Origin: Haemophilus quentini
GTDB lineage: Bacteria > Pseudomonadota > Gammaproteobacteria > Enterobacterales > Pasteurellaceae
Reading direction: 5' to 3'
Assembly: GCA_001752465.1 (NCBI GenBank)
Contig: MDJB01000058.1
Location: 1 to 64,000, forward strand
Length of the DNA: 64,000 bases
This document shows positions 34,354 to 44,583 of this stretch, piece by piece (positions within the stretch are counted from its first letter, which is position 1; each line of letters opens with the position of its first letter). The notes below the pieces were generated by a model, which had not been told where the DNA came from, made no database searches, and saw only the letters and a list, made by a program, of their open reading frames with translations. The position numbers were made by a program, and so were the translations under genes.

Positions 34354-35289
34354 TCATTTATTAAAATATTGAATATCCGCAGTTTTACGTAATGCTTTTA
34401 CCCAATCTTTATTTGCGTCTTGTAACTGACTATTCACCAAATGTTCATAGGCTTTTTGCGTATAAGCATCCGCCGTGCGGTCACCATCACGCGTTCCTGT
34501 CACTTCCAAAATATGCCAACCGAACTCAGTTTTAAATGGCGCAGAAATTACACCTTGTTTACTTTGCGCAACAGTCTGTGCAAATTGTGGCGCGTAACTT
34601 TCTGGGAACGCATAACCTAAACTACCGCCATTCGCACCCGATAAATAATCTTTAGAATATTTTAAAGCGGCGTCCGCAAAAGTCATTTTGCCCGCAATAA
34701 TATCAGAGCGAATTCTTGTTAATTCAGCTTTGGCCTGTACATCATTTAACATCGGGTTAAGTTTTAACAAAATATGACGAACTTCGTATTCTTTACCCGT
34801 TACTTTTTGTGCTGTGCCTTGCAATTTTGCCTCATCTAACATTTTTTGACCAAGCGCAACAACTTCTTCACGCGTCACCGCAACGCTTTCATTGATAGCT
34901 TTATTACGCACTGCCCCCATCATCATTTGATTGGCAATTTGTTGACGAAATGTATTTAATGAAATGCCTTGATAATCTAACGCATCCAAAAATTGACCAT
35001 AAGTTAAACCATTTCTTGCCGCAGTATCTTCCACAACACGATCGATTTCACGAGGATCAATTTTTACACCAGATTCTTGAATCGCTTTTTGTACTAAAAG
35101 ATCATCAATAATTTTATCAAGTGCATTTTGGCGATCGCCTTTTTTACCCATATTTGCACGAACTTGGCTTTCTAAAATAGGAATGCCATCTACTGTTGCG
35201 ACAACGCGTTCTCCTGCTTGAGCCATAGAAGTAAAAGCAACACAACCTAAAGTAGCCAATAAAAAAGATTTTAGAATAAATTTTTTCAT
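34354..35289 (-). CDS. surA: Periplasmic chaperone/prolyl isomerase SurA (single parvulin domain)
   Basis: 311 residues with a signal peptide (about 1-25, ending SMAQA). The N-terminal chaperone domain is followed by one parvulin domain with EVRHILLKLNP, GGSLGYAFPESYAPQF and FKTEFGWHILEVTG. E. coli SurA is longer (428) with two parvulin repeats; the single-domain form is what I recall for H. influenzae. It folds outer-membrane proteins such as porins and works with the BAM and TAM machinery (tamA-tamB at 54069-59711). Stand-alone gene. Confidence 0.85.
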   Translation of the reverse strand: MKKFILKSFLLATLGCVAFTSMAQAGERVVATVDGIPILESQVRANMGKKGDRQNALDKIIDDLLVQKAIQESGVKIDPREIDRVVEDTAARNGLTYGQFLDALDYQGISLNTFRQQIANQMMMGAVRNKAINESVAVTREEVVALGQKMLDEAKLQGTAQKVTGKEYEVRHILLKLNPMLNDVQAKAELTRIRSDIIAGKMTFADAALKYSKDYLSGANGGSLGYAFPESYAPQFAQTVAQSKQGVISAPFKTEFGWHILEVTGTRDGDRTADAYTQKAYEHLVNSQLQDANKDWVKALRKTADIQYFNK

Positions 35290-35364
35290 TTTAATCTCAT
35301 CAAAAAAGAGTCAATAACGTTGGTTAGAGTAACAATTCTATTGAAGGTTCACAATAGACAAGAT

Positions 35365-35904
35365 CTATTTCCCAAGAATAGCAACTTCGTAACAGCCATC
35401 TTGTTTTTCAGTGCGAACTTGCACAAGTTCATCACGGCTTGTTGGTACATTTTTACCTACGTAATCAGCACGAATTGGTAATTCACGATGCCCGCGATCA
35501 ACAAAAATCACTAATTCAATTTTTGCAGCACGACCAAAATCGGTGAGAGCATCCATTGCTGCACGAATGGTTCGACCAGTAAACAACACATCATCAACCA
35601 AAATGACGGTTTTATCTTGAATATTTAAATATTGTGATGAACCACTATAAACTGGCATTTTATCTTCCTGATCAACCAAAGTTAAATCATCGCGATAAAA
35701 GGTGATATCCAGTTCCATTGAAGGTAAATTTATACCACTTAATTCTTCAACTCGACGTTGTAATAATTCGGCAATTTCCGCGCCACGGCGTTTAATCCCA
35801 ACAATCACAAGATCATCTAACGTTTGATGTTTTTCAATAATTTCGTGAGAAATACGCGAAATCGTGCGAAGAAAACGATCGTGGTCGATAATAATTTTTT
35901 CCAT
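35365..35904 (-). CDS. pyrR: PyrR bifunctional regulator / uracil phosphoribosyltransferase
   Basis: 179 residues from [11 protein letters not shown]. The phosphoribosyl-pyrophosphate loop is [19 protein letters not shown], and [16 protein letters not shown] and YRDDLT are typical of PyrR. In Gram-positive bacteria PyrR binds pyr leader RNA; in Pasteurellaceae the regulatory role is less clear and it may act mainly as a uracil phosphoribosyltransferase. It is divergent from mazG. Confidence 0.9.
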   Translation of the reverse strand: MEKIIIDHDRFLRTISRISHEIIEKHQTLDDLVIVGIKRRGAEIAELLQRRVEELSGINLPSMELDITFYRDDLTLVDQEDKMPVYSGSSQYLNIQDKTVILVDDVLFTGRTIRAAMDALTDFGRAAKIELVIFVDRGHRELPIRADYVGKNVPTSRDELVQVRTEKQDGCYEVAILGK

Positions 35905-36035
35905 TTTTCCCAGCTTTATCAATAGTATTTCAATGCGCAAAGTATAAAGAAAATGTGCCTAAAAAGCGACGGTATTTGCACCATTTTTCTTGTTCGTTAT
36001 ACTATCCAAAACATTCCATCAAAGGAAATAAAATT

Positions 36036-36827
36036 ATGCGCTACTCTATTCAAGATTTTATTCACCTCATCGCCCAACTTCGTAATCCAAATGGCGGATG
36101 CCCTTGGGATTTAAAACAAAATTATGAATCCATGATTCCTTGCTTAACGGAAGAAACTTACGAAGTAATTGAAGCGATTGAGAAAAAAGACATACCAAAT
36201 TTACGCGAAGAATTAGGAGATTTATTGTTACAAGTCGTTTTCTTCAGCCAGCTTGCAACAGAAGATAAATACTTTACTTTTGACGATGTGTTACAAGATG
36301 TCGCTGAAAAAATTGTGCGCCGTCATCCTCACGTGTTTGGTGATGCAAAAGCGGGGGACGAAACAGAAGCCCTTTCCCGTTGGAACGAAATGAAAGCCAA
36401 AGAAAAACAAGGTAAAAGTGCTGAAACCTCTATTTTAGATAATGTACCTCGTGCTTTGCCTTCTCTTATACAAGCAGCAAAATTACAAAAACATTGTTCA
36501 AAAGTAGGGTTTGATTGGGAAGAAATTTCACCCGTATTTGACAAAGTGCGGGAAGAATTAGAAGAAGTTCAAGCTGAAATTAACCGCACTTCGATTGAAC
36601 AAAATAAAGTGGAAGAGGAAATCGGTGATTTATTGTTCGCAACCGTCAATCTTGCTCGCCACTTAAAATGTGATCCTGAAGATGCATTACGGAAAGCGAA
36701 TTTAAAATTTGAACGTCGTTTTCGAGCAGTAGAACAAGCGGTTCAACAACAAGGTAAGCAAGTTAATGATGTGCCACTTATTGAATTAGATTTGTTGTGG
36801 GATGAAGTGAAAAAACAAGAAAACTAA
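36036..36827 (+). CDS. mazG: Nucleoside triphosphate pyrophosphohydrolase MazG
   Basis: 263 residues from MRYSIQDF, the family start, with AAAGGAAAT upstream; the open frame before it is ignored. It has two tandem MazG domains, each with an ExxE-type metal site ([14 protein letters not shown] and [14 protein letters not shown]). It hydrolyses NTPs, dNTPs and damaged nucleotides to NMP plus pyrophosphate and, in E. coli, lowers ppGpp. There is no mazEF next to it. Confidence 0.95.
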   Translation: MRYSIQDFIHLIAQLRNPNGGCPWDLKQNYESMIPCLTEETYEVIEAIEKKDIPNLREELGDLLLQVVFFSQLATEDKYFTFDDVLQDVAEKIVRRHPHVFGDAKAGDETEALSRWNEMKAKEKQGKSAETSILDNVPRALPSLIQAAKLQKHCSKVGFDWEEISPVFDKVREELEEVQAEINRTSIEQNKVEEEIGDLLFATVNLARHLKCDPEDALRKANLKFERRFRAVEQAVQQQGKQVNDVPLIELDLLWDEVKKQEN

Positions 36828-36832
36828 TTGAG

Positions 36833-36868
36833 AAGTGCGGTAAAATTTCTTTCATTTTTACCGCACTT
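36833..36868. terminator. Bidirectional uptake-sequence terminator between mazG and the VirK gene
   Basis: AAGTGCGGTAAAA (36833-36845) faces TTTTACCGCACTT (36856-36868), a perfect stem with an 10-base loop, between convergent genes, with Ts on both strands. Confidence 0.85.
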
Positions 36869-36874
36869 TCTTCG

Positions 36875-37750
36875 TTAAAGTTGCTGAATATCCAATGCCA
36901 TTTGGTCTAACATTTCATAACGCTTACGATACATAGAACGTTTTTTACTTGCGATATCTTCTAACTGTTTGCGTTCAATATCTAAAGGTAATTGCCAATA
37001 ATTATTGCCATATTCCCCTTGATTCTCTTGCCAGAACTCATCGTAATTAAACAAAATCTTACTGCGCGCAGAAAGACGATATTTTCCTTGTGCTTTGTGC
37101 GGAATGCCCACTAGCTCACATTTCCATTTTTCAGCGAGCATTTTGAATGCATTGACTAACAGAAACATTGGACGCATACCGTGCAATGCTTTCGTAGCCT
37201 GTTTTACAAGTTCTTGAGCATTGCCACTTGAGGGGCCTTGAATCGAGGCAATAAGCAATTTATTCGGGCTCAAAAAAGTGAAAGACGCATCATATACTCG
37301 CTCATTATGTTGATTACGAATATTAATAGAAAAATACCCTTCAAAGGGATCTATATGATTGATACTCAAAGATAAACGCAAATCATCTGTTAATTGTGTT
37401 AACACGATATTTTGTTGATCTAATAATTGTTGGCAAAGCGAACGTCCCATTTTTTCTTCTGCCAAACGTAAATTCTCCGTAATCGCAGGTAAACGTTCTG
37501 AAGCAGAAAAGCGTTTATCGCAAAAAGTTGTCAACACGGTGTTCACACGATAATAATCTTGTGTAAACAAAGGCTGCCATTGAGTTTCTGTATTAAGAAA
37601 ATCCACTAATTGGCTACATTGCTTTTGATACAACCATTTATAGCCATAATAGCGTAATTTTTCCCGCACTTGTTTGAGAAAAGGGCGATCCTTGGAATAA
37701 GGATACATTTGAACGTAAGTGGGGAAAATAAAATTATTTTTCGTGGACAT
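36875..37750 (-). CDS. VirK/YbjX family protein (DUF535)
   Basis: 291 residues. It shares the VirK/YbjX layout: YGYKWLYQKQ near the N-terminus, DPFEGYFSINIRNQ, YDASFTFL, ASIQGPSSGNAQELVK and KYRLSARSKILFNYDEFW. VirK in Shigella and YbjX in Salmonella are linked to virulence, surface-protein handling and antimicrobial-peptide tolerance, but the biochemical role is unknown. No signal peptide. Convergent with mazG, divergent from lon. Confidence 0.85.
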   Translation of the reverse strand: MSTKNNFIFPTYVQMYPYSKDRPFLKQVREKLRYYGYKWLYQKQCSQLVDFLNTETQWQPLFTQDYYRVNTVLTTFCDKRFSASERLPAITENLRLAEEKMGRSLCQQLLDQQNIVLTQLTDDLRLSLSINHIDPFEGYFSINIRNQHNERVYDASFTFLSPNKLLIASIQGPSSGNAQELVKQATKALHGMRPMFLLVNAFKMLAEKWKCELVGIPHKAQGKYRLSARSKILFNYDEFWQENQGEYGNNYWQLPLDIERKQLEDIASKKRSMYRKRYEMLDQMALDIQQL

Positions 37751-37857
37751 AACTCAATATTTTGTGAAATTTAATAAAATTATCAGCCATTTTAGCGATT
37801 ATCACTTCATTTGCCAAAATTCTTTTTTGTTTAAAACCCACTTTACAACTCAGACTT

Positions 37858-37901
37858 TGTTATAATCTTTTCCTTGAATTCCTGTTTCCCTACCCCAATA
37901 T
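37858..37901 (+). promoter_or_regulatory. lon promoters: extended -10 and sigma-32-like
   Basis: TGTTATAAT (37858-37866) is an extended -10 element. Just downstream CTTGAA (37873-37878) and CCCCAATAT (37893-37901) are 14 bases apart and match the heat-shock sigma-32 consensus. Both precede lon by under 85 bases, fitting heat induction of this protease. Confidence 0.75.
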
Positions 37902-37939
37902 TTACCCAAATTATAGGAAAGAATTAAGAGAGATAAATT

Positions 37940-40354
37940 ATGGCGAAGAATACCCAACGTACGATGCCCGTATTGCCATTACGCGATGTCGTCGTTTTCC
38001 CTTATATGGTGATGCCACTTTTTGTAGGGCGTGCAAAATCAATTAATGCTCTTGAAGAAGCGATGAACGATGATAAACAGCTTCTTTTGGTATCTCAAAG
38101 AGAAGCAGATTTGGAAGAACCTACCCCTGAAGATTTATTTGATGTGGGTACCATTGCTAACATTATTCAATTACTAAAATTACCTGATGGCACAGTGAAA
38201 GTGCTAGTTGAAGGTCAAAACCGCGCGAAAATTAACAGCTTTGAAGATGGCGAAAAGTGCTTTTCCGCAAAAATTACCCCTATCGAAACCACTTATGGTG
38301 ATGAAAAAGAGTTAGATGTTGCGAAAAAAGCGGTACTTTCTGAATTCGAAAATTATCTCACCTTAAATAAAAAAATCCCTGCAGATGTATTAAATGCACT
38401 TCATCGCCTTGGTGATGCAGATCGTTTGTCAGACACAATGTCGGCTCATTTACCGGTAAGTGTTCGTCATAAACAAAGCGTGTTGGAACTTGCTAACGTG
38501 CAAGACCGCTTAGAATATTTGCTTGGTATGATGGAATCAGAAGCGGACATTCTCCAAGTTGAAAAACGTATTCGTGGTCGCGTAAAAAAACAAATGGAGA
38601 AAAGCCAACGTAACTATTATCTAAGCGAGCAAATTAAAGCTATTCGCAAAGAAATGGATAGTGGCGAAAATGAAGATACGATTGATGAAGTGGAACAACT
38701 TCGTCAAAAAGTAGAAGCGGCAGGCATGCCTGCGGACGTACGCGATAAAGTGGAAAATGAGCTACAAAAACTCAAAATGATGTCAGCCATGTCTTCTGAA
38801 GCGACCGTTGTTCGTAGCTACATTGAATGGATGCTTCAAGTGCCATGGCATAAACGTACCAAAGTGAAGAAAGATATCGCAAAAGCTCAACAAGTTTTAG
38901 ATGCGGATCACTATGGTTTAGAACGAGTGAAAGAACGTATTTTAGAATACCTTGCGGTGCAAGCGCGTTTAAACAAAATCAAAGGTCCAATCCTTTGCTT
39001 AGTAGGACCACCAGGGGTAGGTAAAACGTCTCTTGGTCAGTCTATTGCCAATGCTACTGGTCGTAAATATGTACGCATGGCATTAGGCGGTGTTCGCGAT
39101 GAAGCAGAAATCCGTGGTCACCGTAAAACCTATATTGGTGCATTGCCAGGTAAATTAATTCAAAAGATGGCAAAAGTGGGGGTAAAAAATCCATTATTCT
39201 TGCTTGATGAAATCGACAAAATGGCATCCGATATGCGAGGTGATCCAGCATCAGCATTGCTTGAGGTACTCGACCCTGAGCAAAACACCACGTTTAATGA
39301 TCACTATTTAGAAGTGGATTATGATCTTTCTGATGTGATGTTTGTAGCAACATCAAATTCCATGAATATTCCAGGTCCATTATTAGATCGTATGGAAGTC
39401 ATTCGTCTTTCTGGTTATACCGAAGATGAAAAACTCAATATTGCGATGCAACATTTGTTACAAAAACAAATTGAACGTAATGGATTGAAAAAAGGCGAAT
39501 TAACCATCGAAGAAAATGCCATTTTAGATATTATCCGCTATTACACTCGTGAAGCTGGTGTGCGTGGATTAGAACGTGAAATTTCAAAAATCTGCCGTAA
39601 AGCAGTGAAAAATTTATTAGTAAATCCAAAACTTAAATCTATCACGGTAAATTCAGATAATCTGCACGATTATCTTGGTGTGAAACGTTTTGAATTTGGT
39701 AAAGCGGATACCCAAAACCGTATGGGTGAAGTAACAGGTCTTGCGTGGACTGAAGTGGGCGGTGACTTACTGACTATTGAAACTGCGTCAGTGGTTGGCA
39801 AAGGTAAATTAACCTTCACTGGTTCATTAGGCGATGTGATGAAAGAATCTATCCAAGCCGCGATGACCGTAGTCCGTGCACGTGCTGAAAAATTGGGTAT
39901 CAATTCTGAATTCCATGAAAAACGCGATATTCACATTCACGTGCCAGATGGTGCGACACCAAAAGATGGTCCAAGTGCAGGTATTGCAATGTGTACGGCA
40001 TTAGTTTCTTGCTTAACAGGTAATTCTGTACGTGCTGATGTAGCCATGACAGGTGAAATCAGTTTACGCGGTAAAGTATTACCAATTGGTGGATTAAAAG
40101 AAAAACTTCTTGCGGCACATCGTGGCGGAATTAAAACCGTATTAATTCCAAAAGAGAATGTTAAAGATCTCGAAGAAATTCCAGAAAACGTAAAACAAAA
40201 TCTTGCGATTCATGCAGTAGAAACCATTGATGAAGTACTTGGTCTTGCATTGGAAAATCCGCCTGAAGGCATTGAATTTGTCAAAGTTAAAACAAAAGTG
40301 GAAAAATCCCCCCGCCGTAAAGCGACCAGTAAGACAACAAGAGCGGTCAATTAA
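37940..40354 (+). CDS. lon: ATP-dependent protease Lon
   Basis: 804 residues. The N-terminal substrate domain begins at [20 protein letters not shown]. The AAA+ module has Walker [10 protein letters not shown] and [11 protein letters not shown]. The C-terminal protease has the Ser-Lys dyad: the serine in [10 protein letters not shown] (about residue 678) and the lysine in [14 protein letters not shown] (about 721). It degrades misfolded proteins, antitoxins and regulators. Transcribed alone from a heat-shock-type promoter and followed by a hairpin terminator. Confidence 0.98.
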   Translation: MAKNTQRTMPVLPLRDVVVFPYMVMPLFVGRAKSINALEEAMNDDKQLLLVSQREADLEEPTPEDLFDVGTIANIIQLLKLPDGTVKVLVEGQNRAKINSFEDGEKCFSAKITPIETTYGDEKELDVAKKAVLSEFENYLTLNKKIPADVLNALHRLGDADRLSDTMSAHLPVSVRHKQSVLELANVQDRLEYLLGMMESEADILQVEKRIRGRVKKQMEKSQRNYYLSEQIKAIRKEMDSGENEDTIDEVEQLRQKVEAAGMPADVRDKVENELQKLKMMSAMSSEATVVRSYIEWMLQVPWHKRTKVKKDIAKAQQVLDADHYGLERVKERILEYLAVQARLNKIKGPILCLVGPPGVGKTSLGQSIANATGRKYVRMALGGVRDEAEIRGHRKTYIGALPGKLIQKMAKVGVKNPLFLLDEIDKMASDMRGDPASALLEVLDPEQNTTFNDHYLEVDYDLSDVMFVATSNSMNIPGPLLDRMEVIRLSGYTEDEKLNIAMQHLLQKQIERNGLKKGELTIEENAILDIIRYYTREAGVRGLEREISKICRKAVKNLLVNPKLKSITVNSDNLHDYLGVKRFEFGKADTQNRMGEVTGLAWTEVGGDLLTIETASVVGKGKLTFTGSLGDVMKESIQAAMTVVRARAEKLGINSEFHEKRDIHIHVPDGATPKDGPSAGIAMCTALVSCLTGNSVRADVAMTGEISLRGKVLPIGGLKEKLLAAHRGGIKTVLIPKENVKDLEEIPENVKQNLAIHAVETIDEVLGLALENPPEGIEFVKVKTKVEKSPRRKATSKTTRAVN

Positions 40355-40365
40355 TTGAATGTTTT

Positions 40366-40394
40366 AGGGCTTGTGAAAACAGGCCCTTTTTATC
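40366..40394 (+). terminator. lon terminator
   Basis: AGGGC-N12-GCCCT with partial inner pairing (TGT/ACA), followed by TTTTTATC, 12 bases past the lon stop. Confidence 0.75.
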
Positions 40395-40488
40395 AACATT
40401 CACAGCGTCAGCTAAAATTTCATATTTACACAACGTTAATTTGTATTTTTTCTAACTGTTCTCACATTTAAAACTTGTTAATAACAGA

Positions 40489-41640
40489 ATGCTCAAACTT
40501 CCTCCACTTTCTCTTTATGTACACATTCCATGGTGCGTTCAAAAATGCCCTTATTGTGATTTTAATTCGCACGCACAAAAAGGCGATATACCAGAACAAG
40601 ACTATATTCATCACCTTCTAAAAGATCTACAGGCCGATTTACAGCGCTTTAAAGATTCCATTCAACAACGAAAACTCCATTCAATTTTTATTGGTGGCGG
40701 TACGCCAAGTTTGTTCTCGGCAGAAAGCATTGCGTATCTCTTAAAAGAAATAAAAACGCAGATTGATTTTGAAGATAATATTGAAATCACATTAGAAGCT
40801 AATCCTGGTACGGTAGAAGCTGAACGTTTTAAAGGTTATGTATCCGCAGGCATCACGCGAATTTCTATGGGAATTCAAAGTTTCAATGATGACAAATTAC
40901 AGCGTCTTGGACGAATCCATAATGCAGCAGAGGCAAAAAGTGCGGTCAATTTAGCGAAAGTTTCTGGGCTAAAAAGTTTCAATTTGGATTTAATGCACGA
41001 TTTGCCAAACCAAACGTTAGAAGAGGCCTTAGATGATCTTCGCCAAGCTATTGAGCTATCTCCTCCTCACCTTTCTTGGTATCAGCTCACTATTGAGCCA
41101 AATACGATGTTTGCTTACCGCCCACCTAAATTACCAGATGATGATGAGCTTTGGGATATTTTTGAGCAAGGCCACCAACTTTTAACCGTAGCGGGCTACC
41201 AGCAATATGAAACCTCGGCTTATGCAAAGGCTGATTTTCAATGTAAACATAATTTGAATTATTGGCGGTTTGGGGATTATTTAGCTATTGGCTGTGGCGC
41301 ACATGGGAAACTGACCTTCCCTAATGGCGAGATTACCCGCTTTTCTAAAACCAAGCACCCGAAAGGTTATTTGCGTGGCGAATATCTTTACGAAGAAAAA
41401 AACGTGCCAGAAATTGACCGCCCTTTTGAGTTTTTTATGAATCGCTTTCGTTTGTTAGAAGCGGTGCCCAAACAAGAATTTGAAGATTACACAGGTTTAT
41501 CTCAAAGTGCGGTAAAAAATCAAATTGATTTTGCCATTCAACAAAACTATATTGTGGAAAACGCTGATTCTTGGCAAATCACTGAGCATGGCAAGTTATT
41601 TCTCAATGAACTATTGGAATTATTTTTAACGGAATCATAG
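40489..41640 (+). CDS. hemW: Heme chaperone HemW (radical SAM)
   Basis: 383 residues. The iron-sulfur motif is CVQKCPYCDF (Cys16, Cys20, Cys23), followed by GGGTPSLFS and MGIQSFNDDKLQRLGR. The C-terminal HemN-like domain is present. Formerly called an oxygen-independent coproporphyrinogen oxidase, HemW binds and hands over heme; it lacks the extra N-terminal segment of true HemN. In a heme-requiring organism it is probably part of heme delivery. Plus strand, about 135 bases after lon. Confidence 0.9.
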   Translation: MLKLPPLSLYVHIPWCVQKCPYCDFNSHAQKGDIPEQDYIHHLLKDLQADLQRFKDSIQQRKLHSIFIGGGTPSLFSAESIAYLLKEIKTQIDFEDNIEITLEANPGTVEAERFKGYVSAGITRISMGIQSFNDDKLQRLGRIHNAAEAKSAVNLAKVSGLKSFNLDLMHDLPNQTLEEALDDLRQAIELSPPHLSWYQLTIEPNTMFAYRPPKLPDDDELWDIFEQGHQLLTVAGYQQYETSAYAKADFQCKHNLNYWRFGDYLAIGCGAHGKLTFPNGEITRFSKTKHPKGYLRGEYLYEEKNVPEIDRPFEFFMNRFRLLEAVPKQEFEDYTGLSQSAVKNQIDFAIQQNYIVENADSWQITEHGKLFLNELLELFLTES

Positions 41641-41747
41641 CTCATCCGTTAAACCTCTCGTTGCAGAAAAATTACACTTGTTTATTAAATACTCTCGTAA
41701 TAAAGTAACTCGATCGTTTACTTATTAAGATAAGGAAAGGAAAAGAA

Positions 41748-42407
41748 ATGAATCAATTAGAAATGAAAAAACTCGCCGCACAAGCCGCATTACAATATGT
41801 AAAAGCAGATACGATTGTTGGGGTGGGAAGCGGCTCCACGGTGAACTGCTTTATTGAGGCTTTAGGTACAATCAAAGATAAAATTCAAGGCGCAGTTGCG
41901 GCTTCAAAAGCATCAGAAGAATTATTACGTAAACAAGGTATCGAAGTATTTAATGCAAATGATGTCTCTAGCTTAGATATTTATGTGGATGGTGCAGATG
42001 AAATCAATCCACAAAAAATGATGATTAAAGGCGGCGGCGCAGCGCTCACTCGTGAAAAAATCGTCGCTGCATTAGCCAAAAAATTTATTTGTATTGTAGA
42101 TTCGAGTAAACAAGTGGATGTGTTGGGTTCTACCTTCCCATTACCAGTTGAAGTTATTCCAATGGCTCGTTCACAAGTAGGCAGAAAATTAGCCGCACTT
42201 GGTGGCGCACCTGAATATCGTGAAGGCGTGGTGACTGACAACGGCAATGTGATTTTAGATGTGCACAACTTCACTATTTTAAATCCAGTTGAAATGGAAA
42301 AAGAATTAAACAATGTTGCGGGTGTTGTCACTAATGGGATATTCGCGTTACGTGGCGCAGACGTTGTGATAGTCGGTACGCCTGAAGGTGCCAAAATTAT
42401 TGACTAA
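41748..42407 (+). CDS. rpiA: Ribose-5-phosphate isomerase A
   Basis: 219 residues, the E. coli length. The motifs [22 protein letters not shown] and [12 protein letters not shown] define the active site, including the Asp and Lys catalytic residues. It interconverts ribose 5-phosphate and ribulose 5-phosphate, the latter the substrate of RibB encoded at 21216-21863. It is followed 29 bases later by serA, as in E. coli's neighbourhood. Confidence 0.97.
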   Translation: MNQLEMKKLAAQAALQYVKADTIVGVGSGSTVNCFIEALGTIKDKIQGAVAASKASEELLRKQGIEVFNANDVSSLDIYVDGADEINPQKMMIKGGGAALTREKIVAALAKKFICIVDSSKQVDVLGSTFPLPVEVIPMARSQVGRKLAALGGAPEYREGVVTDNGNVILDVHNFTILNPVEMEKELNNVAGVVTNGIFALRGADVVIVGTPEGAKIID

Positions 42408-42436
42408 TTCATAATAAAAATCATAAGGAAGCAAAC

Positions 42437-43669
42437 ATGACAAACAAAGTTTCACTAGACAAATCAAAAATCAAATTTGTATTGTTTGAAGGTGTGCATC
42501 AAAGCGCACTTGATACGCTCCATGCGGCAGGCTATACCAATATTGATTACTATAAAAAAGCGCTAGATGGTGATGAATTAAAAGAAGCCATTAAAGATGC
42601 ACACTTTATCGGCTTGCGTTCTCGCACCCATTTAACGGCAGAAATGATTGAAGCTGCACCCAAATTAATCGCTGTGGGATGTTTCTGTATTGGCACCAAC
42701 CAAGTGGATTTAAATGCAGCAAAAGCGCGTGGAATTCCTGTATTTAATGCCCCATTCTCAAACACTCGTTCTGTCGCAGAACTTGTATTAGGCGAGATTT
42801 TATTACTTATGCGCAATGTGCCACAGGCTAATGCCGAAGTACATCGTGGCGTCTGGAATAAATCAGCGACGGGATCTCATGAAGTGCGGGGTAAAAAACT
42901 AGGAATTATTGGTTACGGCCACATTGGTTCACAATTAAGTATTATTGCCGAATCATTAGGCATAGATGTGTATTTCTACGATATCGAAAATAAACTTCCG
43001 CTCGGTAATGCCAAACAGGTTCGTAGCCTTGAAGAATTACTCAGTTCTTGCGATGTGGTTTCATTACATGTACCAGAACTGCCATCTACCAAAAACTTAA
43101 TGAACGCAGCTCGTATCGCACAATTAAAACAAGGAGCAATTTTGATCAATGCTTCGCGTGGCACAGTGGTAGATATTGATGCGCTTGCTCAAGCCTTAAA
43201 AGACGGTAAAATTCACGGCGCCGCAATTGATGTATTCCCAATTGAACCTGCGTCAATTAATGAAGAATTTGTCTCACCGTTACGCGAATTTGATAATGTG
43301 ATTTTAACGCCACATATCGGCGGCTCAACAGCGGAAGCACAGGAAAATATCGGTTTTGAAGTAGCAGGTAAATTTGTCAAATATTCAGACAATGGTTCAA
43401 CACTTTCTTCCGTCAACTTCCCTGAAGTATCTTTACCAGAACACGAGGGAACAAAACGCTTATTGCATATTCACGAAAATCGTCCTGGTATATTGAACAA
43501 ACTGAACCAAATTTTCGTCGAAGCCAACCTCAATATTGCCGCGCAATATTTACAAACTGACCCGAAAATTGGTTATGTTGTCGTGGATGTAGAAACAAAT
43601 GATGCATCGCCATTACTGACGAAATTAAAGGAAATCGATGGCACAATTCGTGCGCGGGTACTTTACTAA
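42437..43669 (+). CDS. serA: D-3-phosphoglycerate dehydrogenase
   Basis: 410 residues, matching the E. coli enzyme. The NAD-binding motif is GYGHIGSQ (about residues 158-165), catalytic residues are in INASRGTVVD and LTPHIGGSTAEAQ, and a C-terminal ACT domain (HENRPGILNKL onward) binds serine for feedback inhibition. It starts serine synthesis from 3-phosphoglycerate. The gene after it is a decayed insertion element, not part of the operon. Confidence 0.97.
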   Translation: MTNKVSLDKSKIKFVLFEGVHQSALDTLHAAGYTNIDYYKKALDGDELKEAIKDAHFIGLRSRTHLTAEMIEAAPKLIAVGCFCIGTNQVDLNAAKARGIPVFNAPFSNTRSVAELVLGEILLLMRNVPQANAEVHRGVWNKSATGSHEVRGKKLGIIGYGHIGSQLSIIAESLGIDVYFYDIENKLPLGNAKQVRSLEELLSSCDVVSLHVPELPSTKNLMNAARIAQLKQGAILINASRGTVVDIDALAQALKDGKIHGAAIDVFPIEPASINEEFVSPLREFDNVILTPHIGGSTAEAQENIGFEVAGKFVKYSDNGSTLSSVNFPEVSLPEHEGTKRLLHIHENRPGILNKLNQIFVEANLNIAAQYLQTDPKIGYVVVDVETNDASPLLTKLKEIDGTIRARVLY

Positions 43670-43959
43670 ATGACAATTCGTATGTAAAACACAAGATTTT
43701 TAGCCCCCTATAAGGGACTATACTTCACAAGCCTCTCTTGGGGCTTGTGAAAACTGACAATCCCTGTCCCTAATTCCCCCTTAAAAGGAGCTACATATTC
43801 TTTCGTTAAGAAATTATCTTATGTGGGTATTTGCATAAGGAAAAAAATATTTGGTAGAAATGATTTAGTTGTAGCCCCTGTTTATAGGGTTTTATTTTTC
43901 ATAAAAATTGACTATAAATTGTTAAATTTTGAACGTTTTAAAATGTATTTAAAACTAGT
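43670..43959. other. Non-coding stretch after serA
   Basis: No gene seen. A 10-bp inverted repeat, TTCACAAGCC / GGCTTGTGAA (43724-43751), lies 55 bases after serA but has no T-run on either strand. The remainder is AT-rich with scattered homopolymers and leads into the insertion-sequence remnant. Confidence 0.6.
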
Positions 43960-43965
43960 TTAAAT

Positions 43966-44556
43966 AGAATAAACTCATTGAACTGTTTGTCGCAGGTGTC
44001 ACAGCAAGAACAGCCAGTGAATTGGTTAATTACAGTCGCTTATTACTTTCATCGATTACGCTTACTCATCTATCAAACAAGCCCACATATTGGAAATACT
44101 TGAAGGCGGGATTGAAGCTGATGAAAGCTATTTTGGCAGTACTCGGAAAGGTAAATATGGTCGTGCTGCCGGAAAAGTCGCGGTATTCTTGCTTCTCAAA
44201 CGAAATGGCAGGGTTTATACCGTCGTTGTCCCTAATACGTAATCAGCGACATTATTGCCAATTATCCGAGAGAAAGTTAAGCCTGATAGCATTATGTACA
44301 CGGATACCTTTCGTAGTGATGATGTGCTTGATGTCAGTGAATTTAGCCATTTTCGCATCAATCACAGCCCGCATTTTGCTGAAAATCATAACCACATAAA
44401 CGGAATTGAGAATTTTTGGAATCAAGCAAAACGCCATTTACAGAAGTTTAATGACATTCCCAAGAGCATTTTGAGCTATATTTAAAGGAATACGAATGAC
44501 GTTTTAACAACAGTGAAATAAAATCTCAAATTTCCATTTTAAAACAATTAGTTAAG
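43966..44556 (+). pseudogene. IS1016-type transposase, many frameshifts and stops
   Basis: Pieces read in different frames: ELFVAGVTARTASELV (43984 on), AYYFHRLRLLIYQTSPH, then ILEGGIEADESYFGSTRKGK with the first catalytic Asp, then VVVPNT followed by an in-frame TAA at about 44240. YTDTFRS holds the second Asp, and HINGIENFWNQAKRHL contains the catalytic Glu/Asn region. A further frameshift occurs at IPK-EHFELYLKEYE, then TGA replaces the expected TGG, and the tail ILKQLVK reaches the element end. At least three frameshifts and two stops show it has been inactive for a long time. Confidence 0.88.
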
Positions 44557-44583
44557 GGGTGTCTAGTTATCTAGTACAGCCCC
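43966..44583 (+). mobile_element. IS1016-type insertion sequence remnant (IS1595 family)
   Basis: A decayed transposase ends at a typical element end, GGGGTGTCTAGTTATCTAGT continuing to CAGCCCC (44556-44583). This end is itself an imperfect palindrome, as in IS1016 of H. influenzae from memory. No matching left end was found; the first transposase codons are corrupted or missing, so the left side was probably lost. It lies between serA and mutS, genes not neighbours in strain Rd as I recall. Confidence 0.8.

Noticed and set aside
36833-36868. Inverted repeats of AAGTGCGGT considered as CRISPR or phage repeats
   Set aside because: They are the known Haemophilus DNA-uptake core in terminator arrangement, with no regular spacing.
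43724-43751. Hairpin after serA as a terminator
   Set aside because: Perfect stem but no T-tract on either strand; left as an unassigned inverted repeat.
44252-44485. Short open frames inside the IS remnant as genes
   Set aside because: They are fragments of the decayed transposase in shifted frames or its antisense.
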